Assembly (NCBI RefSeq): GCF_020166105.1
Contig: NZ_JAIUJY010000002.1
Coordinates: 434,001-498,000, forward strand
From: Blastococcus sp. LR1
GTDB lineage: Bacteria; Actinomycetota; Actinomycetes; Mycobacteriales; Geodermatophilaceae
Reading direction: 5' to 3'
Length of the DNA stretch: 64,000 nt
Every line of letters starts with the position of its first letter. Positions within the stretch are counted from its first letter, which is position 1. Below the pieces are notes generated by a model. The model had not been told where the DNA came from, made no database searches, and saw only the letters and a program-made list of their open reading frames with translations. A program made the translations under genes and the position numbers. Shown here piece by piece: positions 24,379 through 33,301 of the stretch.

Positions 24379-26649
24379 ATGTCCACGGAAGCCCCTGCGA
24401 CGCTCGCCGCCTGGCTGCGCACCCGCAGCGACGAGCAGTTGAGCGCGTTGCTGGCGGCCCGCCCCGACGTCGCCCGCCCCGCCCCCTCCGACGTCGTCGC
24501 CCTGGCCAGCCGGCTGGCGGTGCCGGTCTCGGTGGACCGCGCCCTCGACGAGCTGGACGCCGCGACCCTGCAGGTGCTCGACGTCGTGCTGCTCGCGCCC
24601 ACCGACGGCGTCGCCCCCGACGAGCTGATCGCGGCGCTGCCCGAGGTCGCCGACGACGTGCTGGTCGCCACGATCGACACCCTCACCACCCGCGCGCTGC
24701 TGTGGGGCGACGACGTCCTGCACGCACCCGACCCGGTACGGCGATCGGTGCGTCATCCCGCGGGGCTGGGCCGCCGCGCCCTCGACCTGCGGCTGCACCT
24801 GCCGGCCGACCTCCCCGCGGTCCTGGGCGAGCTCGCACCCGACGAGCTGGCGGTGCTGGAGCGGCTGGCCGGCGACCGCCCGGTCGGCCACCTCCCCGAC
24901 GTCCCGGGCAACGGCGCCTCCTCCCCCGCCCGACGGCTGCTGCAGCGCGGCCTGCTCGCCCGCATCGACGCCCTGAACGTCGAGCTCCCCCGGGAGATCG
25001 GCGTCCTGCTGCGCGGGAGCTCCCCCTACGGGCCGCCGCGCACCCGCCCCGAGCCGGCCGTGACCGCGCGGGAGCCGAAGGTGGTGGACCGGCAGGCCGC
25101 GGGCGGCGCGCTGGAGGTGGTCGGCCGGATCGGCGAGCTGCTGACGCTGCTGGAGGAGGAACCGGCCGGACTGCTGCGCAGCGGAGGGGTCGGCGTGCGC
25201 GACCAGAAGCGGGTGGCGAAGGCGCTGAAGGTCTCCGAGCCCGACGCCGCCTGGCTGCTGGAGCTCGCCTTCGCCGGTGGACTGCTCGACGTCGGCGGAC
25301 CGCACCGCGACGAGTGGCTGCCGACCCGCGCCTACGACGTCTGGCGGGAGCAGGACCTCGCCGACCGCTGGGCCGTGCTCGTGGCCGGCTGGCTCGACGG
25401 CGTCCGACTGCCGTCGCTGGTCGGGGTGCGCGACGTCGCCGGGAAGTCGGCCAACGCCCTCTCCCCCGATCTGGTGCGGCACACCGCCCCGGCGATCCGC
25501 CGGTCGGCGCTGGCCGTGCTCGCCGAGCTGCCCGCCGGCTCCGGTCTCGCGCCCGACGACCTCACCGCGCTGCTGCGCTGGCGCACCCCGCGCCGGGCCG
25601 ACCGGCTGGCACCGGTTCCCGACATGCTGGCCGAGGCCGCGCGCCTCGGCGTCCTGGTCAACGGTGCGCTCTCCACCGGCGGGCGCGGCCTGCTGACGAG
25701 CGGGGAGGACGGCGCCGCCGACGGCATGCGCGGTCTGCTCCCCGCGCCGGTCGACCACGTGCTCGCCCAGCCGGACCTGTCGCTGATCGCGCCGGGCCCG
25801 CTGGTCGCCGAGCTGTCCGACACCCTCTCGGTCGTCGCCGACGTGGAGTCCTCCGGCGGCGCGACGGTCTTCCGGGTGTCGGAGGCCAGCGTGCGCCGGG
25901 CACTGGACGTCGGCTGGTCGGCCTCAGACCTGCACGACTTCTTCGCGAAGGCCTCACGCACCCCGGTGCCGCAGGCGCTGGACTACCTGGTCGACGACGT
26001 CGCCCGGCAGCACGGACGGCTGCGGGTCGGCTCGATCGAGTCCTACGTGCGCTCCGACGACCACGGGCTGCTCTCCCAGGTGCTCAGCGACCGGCGGACG
26101 GCCGCCGCGGAGCTGCGCCGGCTGGCCCCGGGAGTTCTCGTCAGCGGACTCGGTGCCGACGAGGTGCTCACCGTGCTGCGCGACGCGGGCTACGCACCCG
26201 CCGGCGAGAACCCGGGCGGCGCCGTCCTCACCCGGCCGCCGGCCCGCGCCCGTGCCGCCGGCCGGCGGACCGGCGCCGAGCCCTCCCCCGCCGGCCGCCG
26301 GCCGTCGGACGACGAGCTGGCCGCGGTCGTGCGGGAGGTGCGCGCCGGCGACGCCGCGCTGGCCGCCCGCCGCGGCGAGGCGGTGCGCCAGGTGCCCGGC
26401 GTGACGACGGCGTCGACGCTGGAGCTGCTCTCCCGCGCGCTCCGCGAGGGCGTGCCGGTGTGGCTGGGCTACGTCGACGCCCAGGGCAGCGGCAGCCAGC
26501 GCGTGGTGCAGCCGGTGTCGCTGGTCGGTGGGTTCCTGCAGGGCTACGACGAGGGGCGCGGGGAGAACCGCACCTTCGCCGTGCACCGGATCACCTCGGT
26601 CGCCCTGGTCGAGCCCGACGACGCTCAGGCGCGGCCCGGCACCGCGTAG
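24379..26649 (+). CDS. Helicase-associated (XPB/Ssl2-like) domain protein with WYL-like end
   Basis: 756 residues. Starts STEAPATLAAWLRTRSDEQL, the conserved opening of the actinobacterial helicase-associated family whose middle resembles the non-catalytic domains of XPB/Ssl2 (Helicase_C_3). No Walker motifs are present, so it is not itself a helicase. The carboxy end holds a WYL-type module: VWLGYVDAQGSGSQRVVQP from residue 694, then GYDEGRGENRTFAVHRI. WYL modules bind nucleic acid or ligands. It lies near XPB (27716-29401), and such genes usually accompany XPB in actinomycetes, so a helicase partner role is likely but unproven. ATG 24379 is seven bases after TAGCGT (24366-24371), a leaderless start. 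Overlaps DUF1648 tail-to-tail by 25 bases. Confidence 0.83.
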   Translation: MSTEAPATLAAWLRTRSDEQLSALLAARPDVARPAPSDVVALASRLAVPVSVDRALDELDAATLQVLDVVLLAPTDGVAPDELIAALPEVADDVLVATIDTLTTRALLWGDDVLHAPDPVRRSVRHPAGLGRRALDLRLHLPADLPAVLGELAPDELAVLERLAGDRPVGHLPDVPGNGASSPARRLLQRGLLARIDALNVELPREIGVLLRGSSPYGPPRTRPEPAVTAREPKVVDRQAAGGALEVVGRIGELLTLLEEEPAGLLRSGGVGVRDQKRVAKALKVSEPDAAWLLELAFAGGLLDVGGPHRDEWLPTRAYDVWREQDLADRWAVLVAGWLDGVRLPSLVGVRDVAGKSANALSPDLVRHTAPAIRRSALAVLAELPAGSGLAPDDLTALLRWRTPRRADRLAPVPDMLAEAARLGVLVNGALSTGGRGLLTSGEDGAADGMRGLLPAPVDHVLAQPDLSLIAPGPLVAELSDTLSVVADVESSGGATVFRVSEASVRRALDVGWSASDLHDFFAKASRTPVPQALDYLVDDVARQHGRLRVGSIESYVRSDDHGLLSQVLSDRRTAAAELRRLAPGVLVSGLGADEVLTVLRDAGYAPAGENPGGAVLTRPPARARAAGRRTGAEPSPAGRRPSDDELAAVVREVRAGDAALAARRGEAVRQVPGVTTASTLELLSRALREGVPVWLGYVDAQGSGSQRVVQPVSLVGGFLQGYDEGRGENRTFAVHRITSVALVEPDDAQARPGTA

Positions 26650-27125
26650 CGGCGGGTGAACATCCAGGCCAGCCGGCCGCCCAGGACCAGCAGGTAGGTC
26701 CCGAGGGCGACGACGGCCCAGGGCCCGAGCCGGGGCTCCTCCAGCGCCGCCGCGCGGACCAGCAGCAGCTGGACGGCGGCCAGCAGCAGGAGCGTCGACG
26801 CCCCGAGCCACCACATGTCCTCGGCCAGCAGCCGCCGCAGCCGGTCGAGGTGCTCGGGCTGCTTCCAGTACTCCGGGTGCGGCACGTTGACGTGCTCGGC
26901 CGGCACCCGGCCGACGAACCAGACGAGCCCCGCGAACAGCGCGGCGGTGCCGAGCCCGATCACGCCGAAGGTGCCCAGGGCGACCGCGCGGCTGCTCCAG
27001 GCATCGGCCTCGCCGCTGCCGCCGAAGTGGGTGGGCACCCGCTCGGGGAGCCGGCCGAGCGACCACAGCCAGACGGCGGCGAACAGCACCCCGGCTCCGA
27101 CGAATCCCATGCGCGCTCTGCCCAT
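26625..27125 (-). CDS. DUF1648 membrane protein
   Basis: 166 residues with four membrane helices. The amino-terminal LPERVPTHFGGSGEADAWSS is the DUF1648 signature (P-x-H-F/W-x-x-x-G-x-x-D/N). The family includes proteins near SdpI-type immunity factors, but here there is no other sign of that role. ATG 27125 is six bases after TAGGTT (27132-27137, minus strand), so leaderless. Its last 25 bases overlap the end of the helicase-associated gene, and it is divergent from the thioesterase gene 39 bases away. Confidence 0.83.
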   Translation of the reverse strand: MGRARMGFVGAGVLFAAVWLWSLGRLPERVPTHFGGSGEADAWSSRAVALGTFGVIGLGTAALFAGLVWFVGRVPAEHVNVPHPEYWKQPEHLDRLRRLLAEDMWWLGASTLLLLAAVQLLLVRAAALEEPRLGPWAVVALGTYLLVLGGRLAWMFTRRYAVPGRA

Positions 27126-27164
27126 GGGCCGAACCTAGCGGCGGGCTGCGGCATGCTGCCTCGG

Positions 27165-27617
27165 GTGACCTCTCCGAGCATCCAGGAACGGCTGATCCCG
27201 GACATGACGTGTTTCGGCTGCGGGCCGGCCAACGAGCGCGGTCTGCGGATCCGGAGCTACCCCGGCGACGACGGGGTGACGGCGACGTTCACGCCGTGGC
27301 CGGAGCACGACAACGGCCTGGGTTACCTCAACGGCGGGATCATCTCGACGCTGCTGGACTGCCACAGCGCTGCCGCGGTTCTGCACGAGGCGGAGCAGCG
27401 GGGGCTGGTCACGCCCGGCAGCGCGCTGGCGTACGTGACCGCGGGGCTCGATGTCCGGTTCCTCCGGCCCGCGCCGCTGGCCGAGCCGGTGTCGCTCGTC
27501 GCGGTGGTCACCGAGGCGTCCGAGGCGCAGATGACCGTGGACGTGCAGCTGCGGTGGGACGGCAAGCCGCGGGCGACGGCGACGGCGCTCTGGAAGCGCT
27601 GGCGCCCCCGCAGCTAG
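27165..27617 (+). CDS. PaaI-family hotdog thioesterase
   Basis: 150-residue single-hotdog acyl-CoA thioesterase. CFGCGPANERGLRIR at the start is typical of a subgroup carrying an amino-terminal Cys pair; GYLNGGIISTLLDCHSAAAV contains the catalytic-helix Asn/Asp segment and LDVRFLRPAPL the strand after it. It probably hydrolyses aromatic or medium-chain acyl-CoAs. GTG 27165 is preferred (CATGCT 27152-27157 seven bases upstream suggests leaderless); ATG 27153 is the alternative but lies inside that hexamer. XPB follows 98 bases downstream on the same strand. Confidence 0.85.
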   Translation: MTSPSIQERLIPDMTCFGCGPANERGLRIRSYPGDDGVTATFTPWPEHDNGLGYLNGGIISTLLDCHSAAAVLHEAEQRGLVTPGSALAYVTAGLDVRFLRPAPLAEPVSLVAVVTEASEAQMTVDVQLRWDGKPRATATALWKRWRPRS

Positions 27618-27715
27618 CCGCCGCGGGGAAGGCCAGATCGCTCCCCGGCGTTACCGTGGACAGTCCGGCGCGTGCCCTGCCGCGCCGCCATCCCCGAACG
27701 AAGGATCACATCGCC

Positions 27716-29401
27716 TTGAGCGACGGCCCCCTGATCGTCCAGTCGGACAAGACCCTGCTCCTCGAGGTGGACCACCCGCTGGCCCGTGAGTGCCGCGCGT
27801 CGATCGCGCCGTTCGCCGAGCTGGAGCGCTCCCCGGAGCACGTGCACACCTACCGGGTAACGCCGCTCGCGCTGTGGAACGCCCGCGCCGCCGGCCACGA
27901 CGCCGAGCAGGTCGTCGACGCGCTGGTCCGCTTCTCGCGCTACCCCGTGCCGCACGCGCTGCTGGTCGACATCGCCGACACGATGGACCGCTACGGCCGA
28001 CTCACCCTGGCCAACAATCCGATCCACGGCCTGGTCCTGACCAGCACCGACCGCGCGGTGCTGGAGGAGGTCGTCCGGTCGAAGAAAGTCGCCCCGATGC
28101 TGGGCGCCCGCATCGACGGCGACTCCGTCGTCGTGCACCCCTCCGAGCGCGGCCGGCTCAAGCAGGCGCTGCTCAAGATCGGCTGGCCGGCCGAGGACCT
28201 CGCCGGCTACGTCGACGGGCAGGCGCACCCGATCTTCCTGGACCAGGAGGACTGGACGCTGCGCGACTACCAGCAGCAGGCCGTCGACGGCTTCTGGGCC
28301 GGCGGCTCGGGCGTCGTCGTCCTCCCCTGTGGCGCGGGCAAGACGCTGGTCGGCGCCGCGGCGATGGCCGAGGCCAAGGCGACGACGCTGATCCTGGTGA
28401 CCAACACCGTCTCCGGGCGGCAGTGGAAGCGCGAGCTGATCGCCCGCACCACGCTGACCGAGGAGGAGATCGGCGAGTACTCCGGCGAGCGCAAGGAGAT
28501 CCGCCCGGTCACCATCGCGACCTACCAGGTGATCACCACCCGCCGGAAGGGCGAGTACCGGCACCTGGACCTCTTCGACGCGCAGGACTGGGGCCTGATC
28601 GTCTACGACGAGGTGCACCTGCTGCCGGCGCCGATCTTCCGGCTCACCGCCGACCTGCAGTCCCGCCGCCGGCTCGGCCTCACCGCCACGCTGGTGCGCG
28701 AGGACGGCCGCGAGGACGACGTCTTCTCCCTCATCGGGCCGAAGCGCTACGACGCCCCGTGGAAGGACATCGAGGCGCAGGGCTACATCGCGCCGGCCGA
28801 GTGCGTCGAGGTGCGGGTCGCGCTCGACGACGAGGAGCGGATGACCTACGCCGTCGCCGAGCCTGAGGAGCGGTACCGGATCGCGGCGACCGCGCACTCG
28901 AAGCTGCCGGTGATCCGCCGGGTGCTGGAGCGGCACCCCGAGGAGCAGAAGCTCGTCATCGGCGCCTACCTCGACCAGCTCGAGGAGCTCGGCGCCGCGC
29001 TCGACGCCCCGGTGATCCAGGGGTCGACGACGAACAAGGAGCGCGAGCGGCTGTTCGACGCGTTCCGCTCCGGCGAGATCAAGACCCTGGTGGTCTCCAA
29101 GGTCGCCAACTTCTCCATCGACCTGCCCGAGGCCGCGGTCGCCGTGCAGGTGTCGGGCACCTTCGGGTCGCGGCAGGAGGAGGCGCAGCGGCTCGGCCGG
29201 GTGCTCCGCCCCAAGGCCGACGGTCGGCAGGCGCACTTCTACACGGTGGTCAGCCGCGACACCCTCGACAGCGAGTACGCCGCCCACCGGCAGCGCTTCC
29301 TCGCCGAGCAGGGCTACGCGTACACGATCGTCGACGCCGCGGACCTGGCCGGCCCGGGCGAGGTCAACGGCCCGGACTGGGTGGACGAGCCCGCCGACTG
29401 A
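27716..29401 (+). CDS. DNA repair helicase XPB
   Basis: 561-residue superfamily 2 helicase of the bacterial XPB/Rad25 group. Order: an amino-terminal damage-recognition-like domain (to about 180), LRDYQQQAVDGFW (Q-like motif), Walker A LPCGAGKT (203-210), DEVH box (298-301), GLTATLVREDGRE (motif III), then a second RecA domain with VVSKVANFSIDLPEAAVAVQ and RQEEAQRLGRVLRP (motif VI). It unwinds duplex DNA in the 3'-5' direction in characterised relatives and is tied to repair or transcription. Start TTG 27716 with AAGGA ten bases upstream; no ATG or GTG fits. Genomic partner: the helicase-associated/WYL protein at 24379. Confidence 0.92.
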   Translation: MSDGPLIVQSDKTLLLEVDHPLARECRASIAPFAELERSPEHVHTYRVTPLALWNARAAGHDAEQVVDALVRFSRYPVPHALLVDIADTMDRYGRLTLANNPIHGLVLTSTDRAVLEEVVRSKKVAPMLGARIDGDSVVVHPSERGRLKQALLKIGWPAEDLAGYVDGQAHPIFLDQEDWTLRDYQQQAVDGFWAGGSGVVVLPCGAGKTLVGAAAMAEAKATTLILVTNTVSGRQWKRELIARTTLTEEEIGEYSGERKEIRPVTIATYQVITTRRKGEYRHLDLFDAQDWGLIVYDEVHLLPAPIFRLTADLQSRRRLGLTATLVREDGREDDVFSLIGPKRYDAPWKDIEAQGYIAPAECVEVRVALDDEERMTYAVAEPEERYRIAATAHSKLPVIRRVLERHPEEQKLVIGAYLDQLEELGAALDAPVIQGSTTNKERERLFDAFRSGEIKTLVVSKVANFSIDLPEAAVAVQVSGTFGSRQEEAQRLGRVLRPKADGRQAHFYTVVSRDTLDSEYAAHRQRFLAEQGYAYTIVDAADLAGPGEVNGPDWVDEPAD

Positions 29402-29447
29402 CCCGTTCGGCTGTCGCTGACCACCCTCGCTGCCGAAGGGGTCAGGC

Positions 29448-31265
29448 GTGGAGACGATCCTGACCGCGGTCGGCGGCTTCGCCGTGGGCCTGGTCGCGCT
29501 GTTCGTCCAGAGCTGGTGGCGGCGACGGCGGGCGAAGGCCTGGCGGGCCGACCTCGGGCAGGGCGGCCGCACGACCATGGGGGCGCGCCTGACGCTGCCC
29601 GGTCGCTGGTCCCGCTCGGGGCAGCTCGCTCTCGCCGCGGGACATGCCGTCTGGGCGCCGCGCTGGGGCACGGGCCGGGTCGACCTGACGGGAGGGGTCG
29701 TCCTGCACTCGGGGATGGCCACGGGCGCGTGGTCCACGCCGGACGACGTGCTCCTGCGCATCCAGCTCACCGACCGGCGGGTCGTCGAAATGGCGCTCGG
29801 TGAGGAGTACGCAGGCCTCCTCGTCGGCGTCCTCCGCTCGTCGCCATCGGCCGGGGTGCCGAAGCCCCCCTCCGCCCCGAAGCCGGGCCGGAGCTGGTGG
29901 GCCTGGCTGCTCCTGGGCCTGGGCGGGCTGTGGGTGGCGTACTGCCTGAGCATGTACGTCACGGGCTACTCCGCCTCGGTCGAGGTGGTGGGCGGCGACG
30001 GCGAGGGCTTCTGCGACGTCGTCTGGACCGACGCCGACGGCATCGAGCGCAGCGGCGAGGCCGACTGCGACGACGAGCCCACGGGCAGCCTCCTCGACGT
30101 CCGGGTCACCGGCTGGCCGGACCCGGGCGACCCCACAACCCCGGGCCTGTACGTGGGGATCGCCCTGATGGTGGGGCTGCCGCCGGCACTCGTCGGCGGC
30201 CTCCGCCTCCTGTACCTGCGCAGCCGTCGCAATGCGTGGTCGGCATCGGTCCCTGGCTCCGCCGCGGTCGAGCCGGCGCACCCCCTGCCGCCACTGACGG
30301 AGGACGACCTCCGGCTTCTCCCGGGCGAGCAGCCTGCCGCCCTCCTCGCCCGGCTGGCGCCCTACACCCGTCGACAGATCCCGCGCGACGACTGGGAGGA
30401 CGCGCGACGCCCCGCCGGCGCCACCTCCGCCGTGCGTCCGAGGTCTGCGCTGCTGGGCTTCCTGTGGCCGATCGGGTTGGTCGCCATCGCCGCCGCCATC
30501 GCCTGGCCCCTGCCGGCCCAGTGGTACGCGCTCACCTCCGGGCCCACGACGATCGCCACGGCCACGAGCACAGGCGAACGGGCGCTGGAGTCCTTCGGCC
30601 CCGTGCCGGAGTCGGTCACCGTGCGATTCCGGGACGGGGACGGCCGTGCCCGGGAGGCGGACGTCGCCGTCGACAACCTGCCGCCGACGGGCAGCGAGGT
30701 GGACGTCGAGTACGCGCTCGCCGACCCGTCGTCCGCCCGGCTGGTCGGGAAGGACGACGCGCTCGGCCGAGGCGTCGGCGTCTGCGTGGCAGTCCTGCTG
30801 ATCGCGTTGCTGTGGTGCACAGGCCTCGCGGTCCTCCTCACGCGCCGGGCCCGAGCCATCCGGATCGCGCGCACGACGGAGCCGCGCCCGGCGCTGGGGT
30901 TGCTGATCGCCGACGCCGTCGACGGGACGCCTGTCGTGCTGGCCGTCGACCCGCTCGTCTCCCCTGTCACCTTCGTGCCCGTGCCCGTGCGCCTGCCCCT
31001 GCCCGAGGGCACCTGCGCGCACTTCCAGGCGTACGCGGCGCCGTCGCTGTCGGTACGGGGCGCCCTGCGCGCCGGCGAGACGGTGGTGCTGGAGGTCGAC
31101 GGCCTTGCCGGCTCCCTGCTACCCGCGGCCCCGGCCACCGCAGTCTCCGGCCAGGTGGCGCTCGATCTGCTGGACAGCGTGGGTGCCCAGGCCCGGTCCG
31201 GGGACGACTCCGCGCCGGAGGCGACCCTGGCGCGGCTGGGCGGCGGGGACCGCCCTCCGGCCTAG
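29448..31265 (+). CDS. Hypothetical multi-pass membrane protein (DUF3592-like)
   Basis: 605 residues. About five membrane helices: 4-20, about 150-170 (WWAWLLLGLGGLWVAYCLSM), about 243-262, about 342-362 (LLGFLWPIGLVAIAAAIAWP) and about 445-467. The extracytoplasmic parts between helix pairs (YSASVEVVGGDGEGFCDVVW and ESVTVRFRDGDGRAREADV) each look like the DUF3592 beta-domain, as if two such units were fused. Cys192 and Cys220 may pair. Function unknown. GTG 29448 has GAAGGGG upstream. It follows XPB by 46 bases but reads as an independent insertion between the two helicase genes; its composition is slightly less extreme than theirs. Confidence 0.72.
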   Translation: METILTAVGGFAVGLVALFVQSWWRRRRAKAWRADLGQGGRTTMGARLTLPGRWSRSGQLALAAGHAVWAPRWGTGRVDLTGGVVLHSGMATGAWSTPDDVLLRIQLTDRRVVEMALGEEYAGLLVGVLRSSPSAGVPKPPSAPKPGRSWWAWLLLGLGGLWVAYCLSMYVTGYSASVEVVGGDGEGFCDVVWTDADGIERSGEADCDDEPTGSLLDVRVTGWPDPGDPTTPGLYVGIALMVGLPPALVGGLRLLYLRSRRNAWSASVPGSAAVEPAHPLPPLTEDDLRLLPGEQPAALLARLAPYTRRQIPRDDWEDARRPAGATSAVRPRSALLGFLWPIGLVAIAAAIAWPLPAQWYALTSGPTTIATATSTGERALESFGPVPESVTVRFRDGDGRAREADVAVDNLPPTGSEVDVEYALADPSSARLVGKDDALGRGVGVCVAVLLIALLWCTGLAVLLTRRARAIRIARTTEPRPALGLLIADAVDGTPVVLAVDPLVSPVTFVPVPVRLPLPEGTCAHFQAYAAPSLSVRGALRAGETVVLEVDGLAGSLLPAAPATAVSGQVALDLLDSVGAQARSGDDSAPEATLARLGGGDRPPA

Positions 31266-31278
31266 GCACGAGCATCGT

Positions 31279-31325
31279 GTGCGCTGATGTGCCATTCCAG
31301 CACCCGGAACGGCACATCAGCGCAC
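31279..31325. repeat. Long inverted repeat (20-position stem) after the membrane protein gene
   Basis: Arms 31279-31293 and 31311-31325 are a perfect 15-bp inverted repeat (GTGCGCTGATGTGCC), continued after one A-C mismatch by four more pairs (TTCC/GGAA) around a seven-base loop AGCACCC. It starts 13 bases after the stop of the DUF3592-like gene, so it may terminate transcription, though no U-tract follows. The stem is not simple GC and could also be a protein site or repeat element. Confidence 0.75.
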
Positions 31326-31509
31326 GGCGCCCACCCCGGTGGGACGGAAGTGACGTGCCGGTCCCTCACGGCATGAGGATCCCCACAGACCTTTTCCCTT
31401 GACGTCGTGTTTCCGCAGGTCAGACGCGCGTTGGGTAGCTCTATACGTGGTCGGGGCCGGGGCGCGCGACAGGGGACCGGTTGGGCGTGTTGCTCCTCGG
31501 ACAGTGAAG

Positions 31510-33300
31510 ATGGACCCCGTCATGGGGAGTGCATTGCGAGCGGAAGCCTTGAGCCCGCAGACCACCAGCCGTCCGCTCCGCGCATGGCAGCAGGCCGCGC
31601 TCGCCCAGTACGAGGAGCAGTCCCCCAAGGACTACCTCGTCACCGCTACGCCCGGCGCCGGGAAGACGACGTTCGCGCTGACCCTGGCCGCCCGACTGCT
31701 GTCCCGCCGCGAGGTCGCCCGCGTCGTCGTCGTCGCCCCCACCGACCACCTGCGCCTGCAGTGGGCCGAGGCCGCGGACGCGATGGGCATCGTGCTCGAC
31801 CCCAACCTGACCAACGCCGTCGGACCGGTCCGCGCCGGCACCCAGGGCTACGTGACCACCTACGCGCAGGTCGCCGGCAAGCCGATGCTGCACGCGGCCC
31901 GCGCCACCGCCGTCAAGTCGCTGGTCATCCTGGACGAGGTGCACCACGCCGGTGACGGCCTCTCCTGGGGGGAGGCGGTCGAGGAGGCGTACGGCATGTC
32001 CGCCCGCCGGCTCTGCCTGACCGGGACGCCGTTCCGCACCAAGCCCGACGAGCGCATCCCCTTCGTCCGCTACGAGGAGGACCTCTTCGAGGGCGAGGCC
32101 GGTGGCCTGGTCAGCCGCGCCGACTTCACCTACGGCTACAAGGAGGCGCTGGCCGACAATGTCGTCCGCCCCGTCGTCTTCGCCGCCTACACCGGCACCT
32201 CGCGCTGGCGGAACTCCGCCGGCGAGGTCGTCGCCGCCTCGCTGAGCGAGGCCGGCACCAAGTCGGTGGAGATGCAGGCCTGGCGCACCGCGCTGGACCC
32301 CAAGGGCCAGTGGGTGCCGCACGTGATCGCCGCGATGGACGACCGGATCACCCACCTCCGCGAGGAGGGCGGCATGCCCGACGCCGCCGGCCTGATCCTC
32401 GCCAGCGACCAGGACGACGCCCGCGCCTACGCCAAGATCGTCCGCCGGGTGACCGGCAAGGCCGCCGAGCTGATCCTCTCCGACGACCCCAAGGCGTCGA
32501 AGAAGATCGAGCGCTTCGCGACCGGGTCCGCGCGCATCGCCGTCTGCGTCCGCATGATCTCCGAGGGCGTCGACGTCCCCCGCGCCGCCGTCCTGGCCTG
32601 GATGACCTCCTACCGGACGCCGCTGTTCTTCGCCCAGGCCGTCGGCCGCGTGGTCCGCTCCCGCTCGCCGCACGAGTCGGCGACGGTGTTCCTCCCCGCG
32701 GTGCGCCCGCTGCTGTCGCTGGCCGCCTCCATGGAGGAGCAGCGCAACCACGTCATGCCGCCGCCGAAGAGCCAGCCCGACGAGGAGCTCGAGGCGCTCG
32801 ACCTGCCGCCGCGGGAGCCGAAGGAGGGCGAGATGAAGCAGTGGGAGGCCCTCGAGGCCGACGCCCGCTTCGCCCACGTCCTCCACAGCGGAACCGCGCA
32901 CACCGGCGAGGGCACCGGCGCGACAGTCGTCGTCGGCGAGGAGGACGAGGAGTTCCTCGGCATCCCCGGTCTGCTCACCCCCGCCCAGACCGCGGAGCTG
33001 CTGTCCAAGCGCGACGACGAGCTGCGGCAGCGGATCGCCGCGAGCCACCGGGCCGACGTCGACGACTTCATGATGGTCGAGGACCACCCCGACGAGGACG
33101 ACACCGGCCGCTCGTGGCGCGACGCCGCGGAGCTCCGCCGGGAGATCAACAGGCTGGTCAACCGGGTCGCGGCACGCACCTCGCAGCCGCAGGCCGTCGT
33201 GCACACCCAGCTGCGTCAGTCCGTGCCCGGACCGCCGTCGGCATCCGCGTCGGTCGACGTCCTCCGCGCCCGCCGGGAGCGCCTGCGCACGATGTTGTGA
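31510..33300 (+). CDS. DEAD/DEAH-type (superfamily 2) helicase
   Basis: 596 residues. LRAWQQAALAQYEEQ precedes Walker A ATPGAGKTT (K52), DEVHH box (142-146), LTGTPFRTK (motif III), then RIAVCVRMISEGVDVPRAAV (motif V) and FFAQAVGRVVRSRSP (motif VI), so both RecA lobes are complete. The last 170 residues are charged and helical, without a known domain. It belongs to an actinobacterial helicase family that is nearly universal in the phylum and unassigned to a pathway; ATP-driven remodelling of nucleic acid is the safe call. Start uncertain: ATG 31510 is given; GTG 31504 and ATG 31522 are alternatives. It is third in a helicase-rich stretch with the WYL protein and XPB. Confidence 0.87.
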   Translation: MDPVMGSALRAEALSPQTTSRPLRAWQQAALAQYEEQSPKDYLVTATPGAGKTTFALTLAARLLSRREVARVVVVAPTDHLRLQWAEAADAMGIVLDPNLTNAVGPVRAGTQGYVTTYAQVAGKPMLHAARATAVKSLVILDEVHHAGDGLSWGEAVEEAYGMSARRLCLTGTPFRTKPDERIPFVRYEEDLFEGEAGGLVSRADFTYGYKEALADNVVRPVVFAAYTGTSRWRNSAGEVVAASLSEAGTKSVEMQAWRTALDPKGQWVPHVIAAMDDRITHLREEGGMPDAAGLILASDQDDARAYAKIVRRVTGKAAELILSDDPKASKKIERFATGSARIAVCVRMISEGVDVPRAAVLAWMTSYRTPLFFAQAVGRVVRSRSPHESATVFLPAVRPLLSLAASMEEQRNHVMPPPKSQPDEELEALDLPPREPKEGEMKQWEALEADARFAHVLHSGTAHTGEGTGATVVVGEEDEEFLGIPGLLTPAQTAELLSKRDDELRQRIAASHRADVDDFMMVEDHPDEDDTGRSWRDAAELRREINRLVNRVAARTSQPQAVVHTQLRQSVPGPPSASASVDVLRARRERLRTML

Positions 33301-33301
33301 G

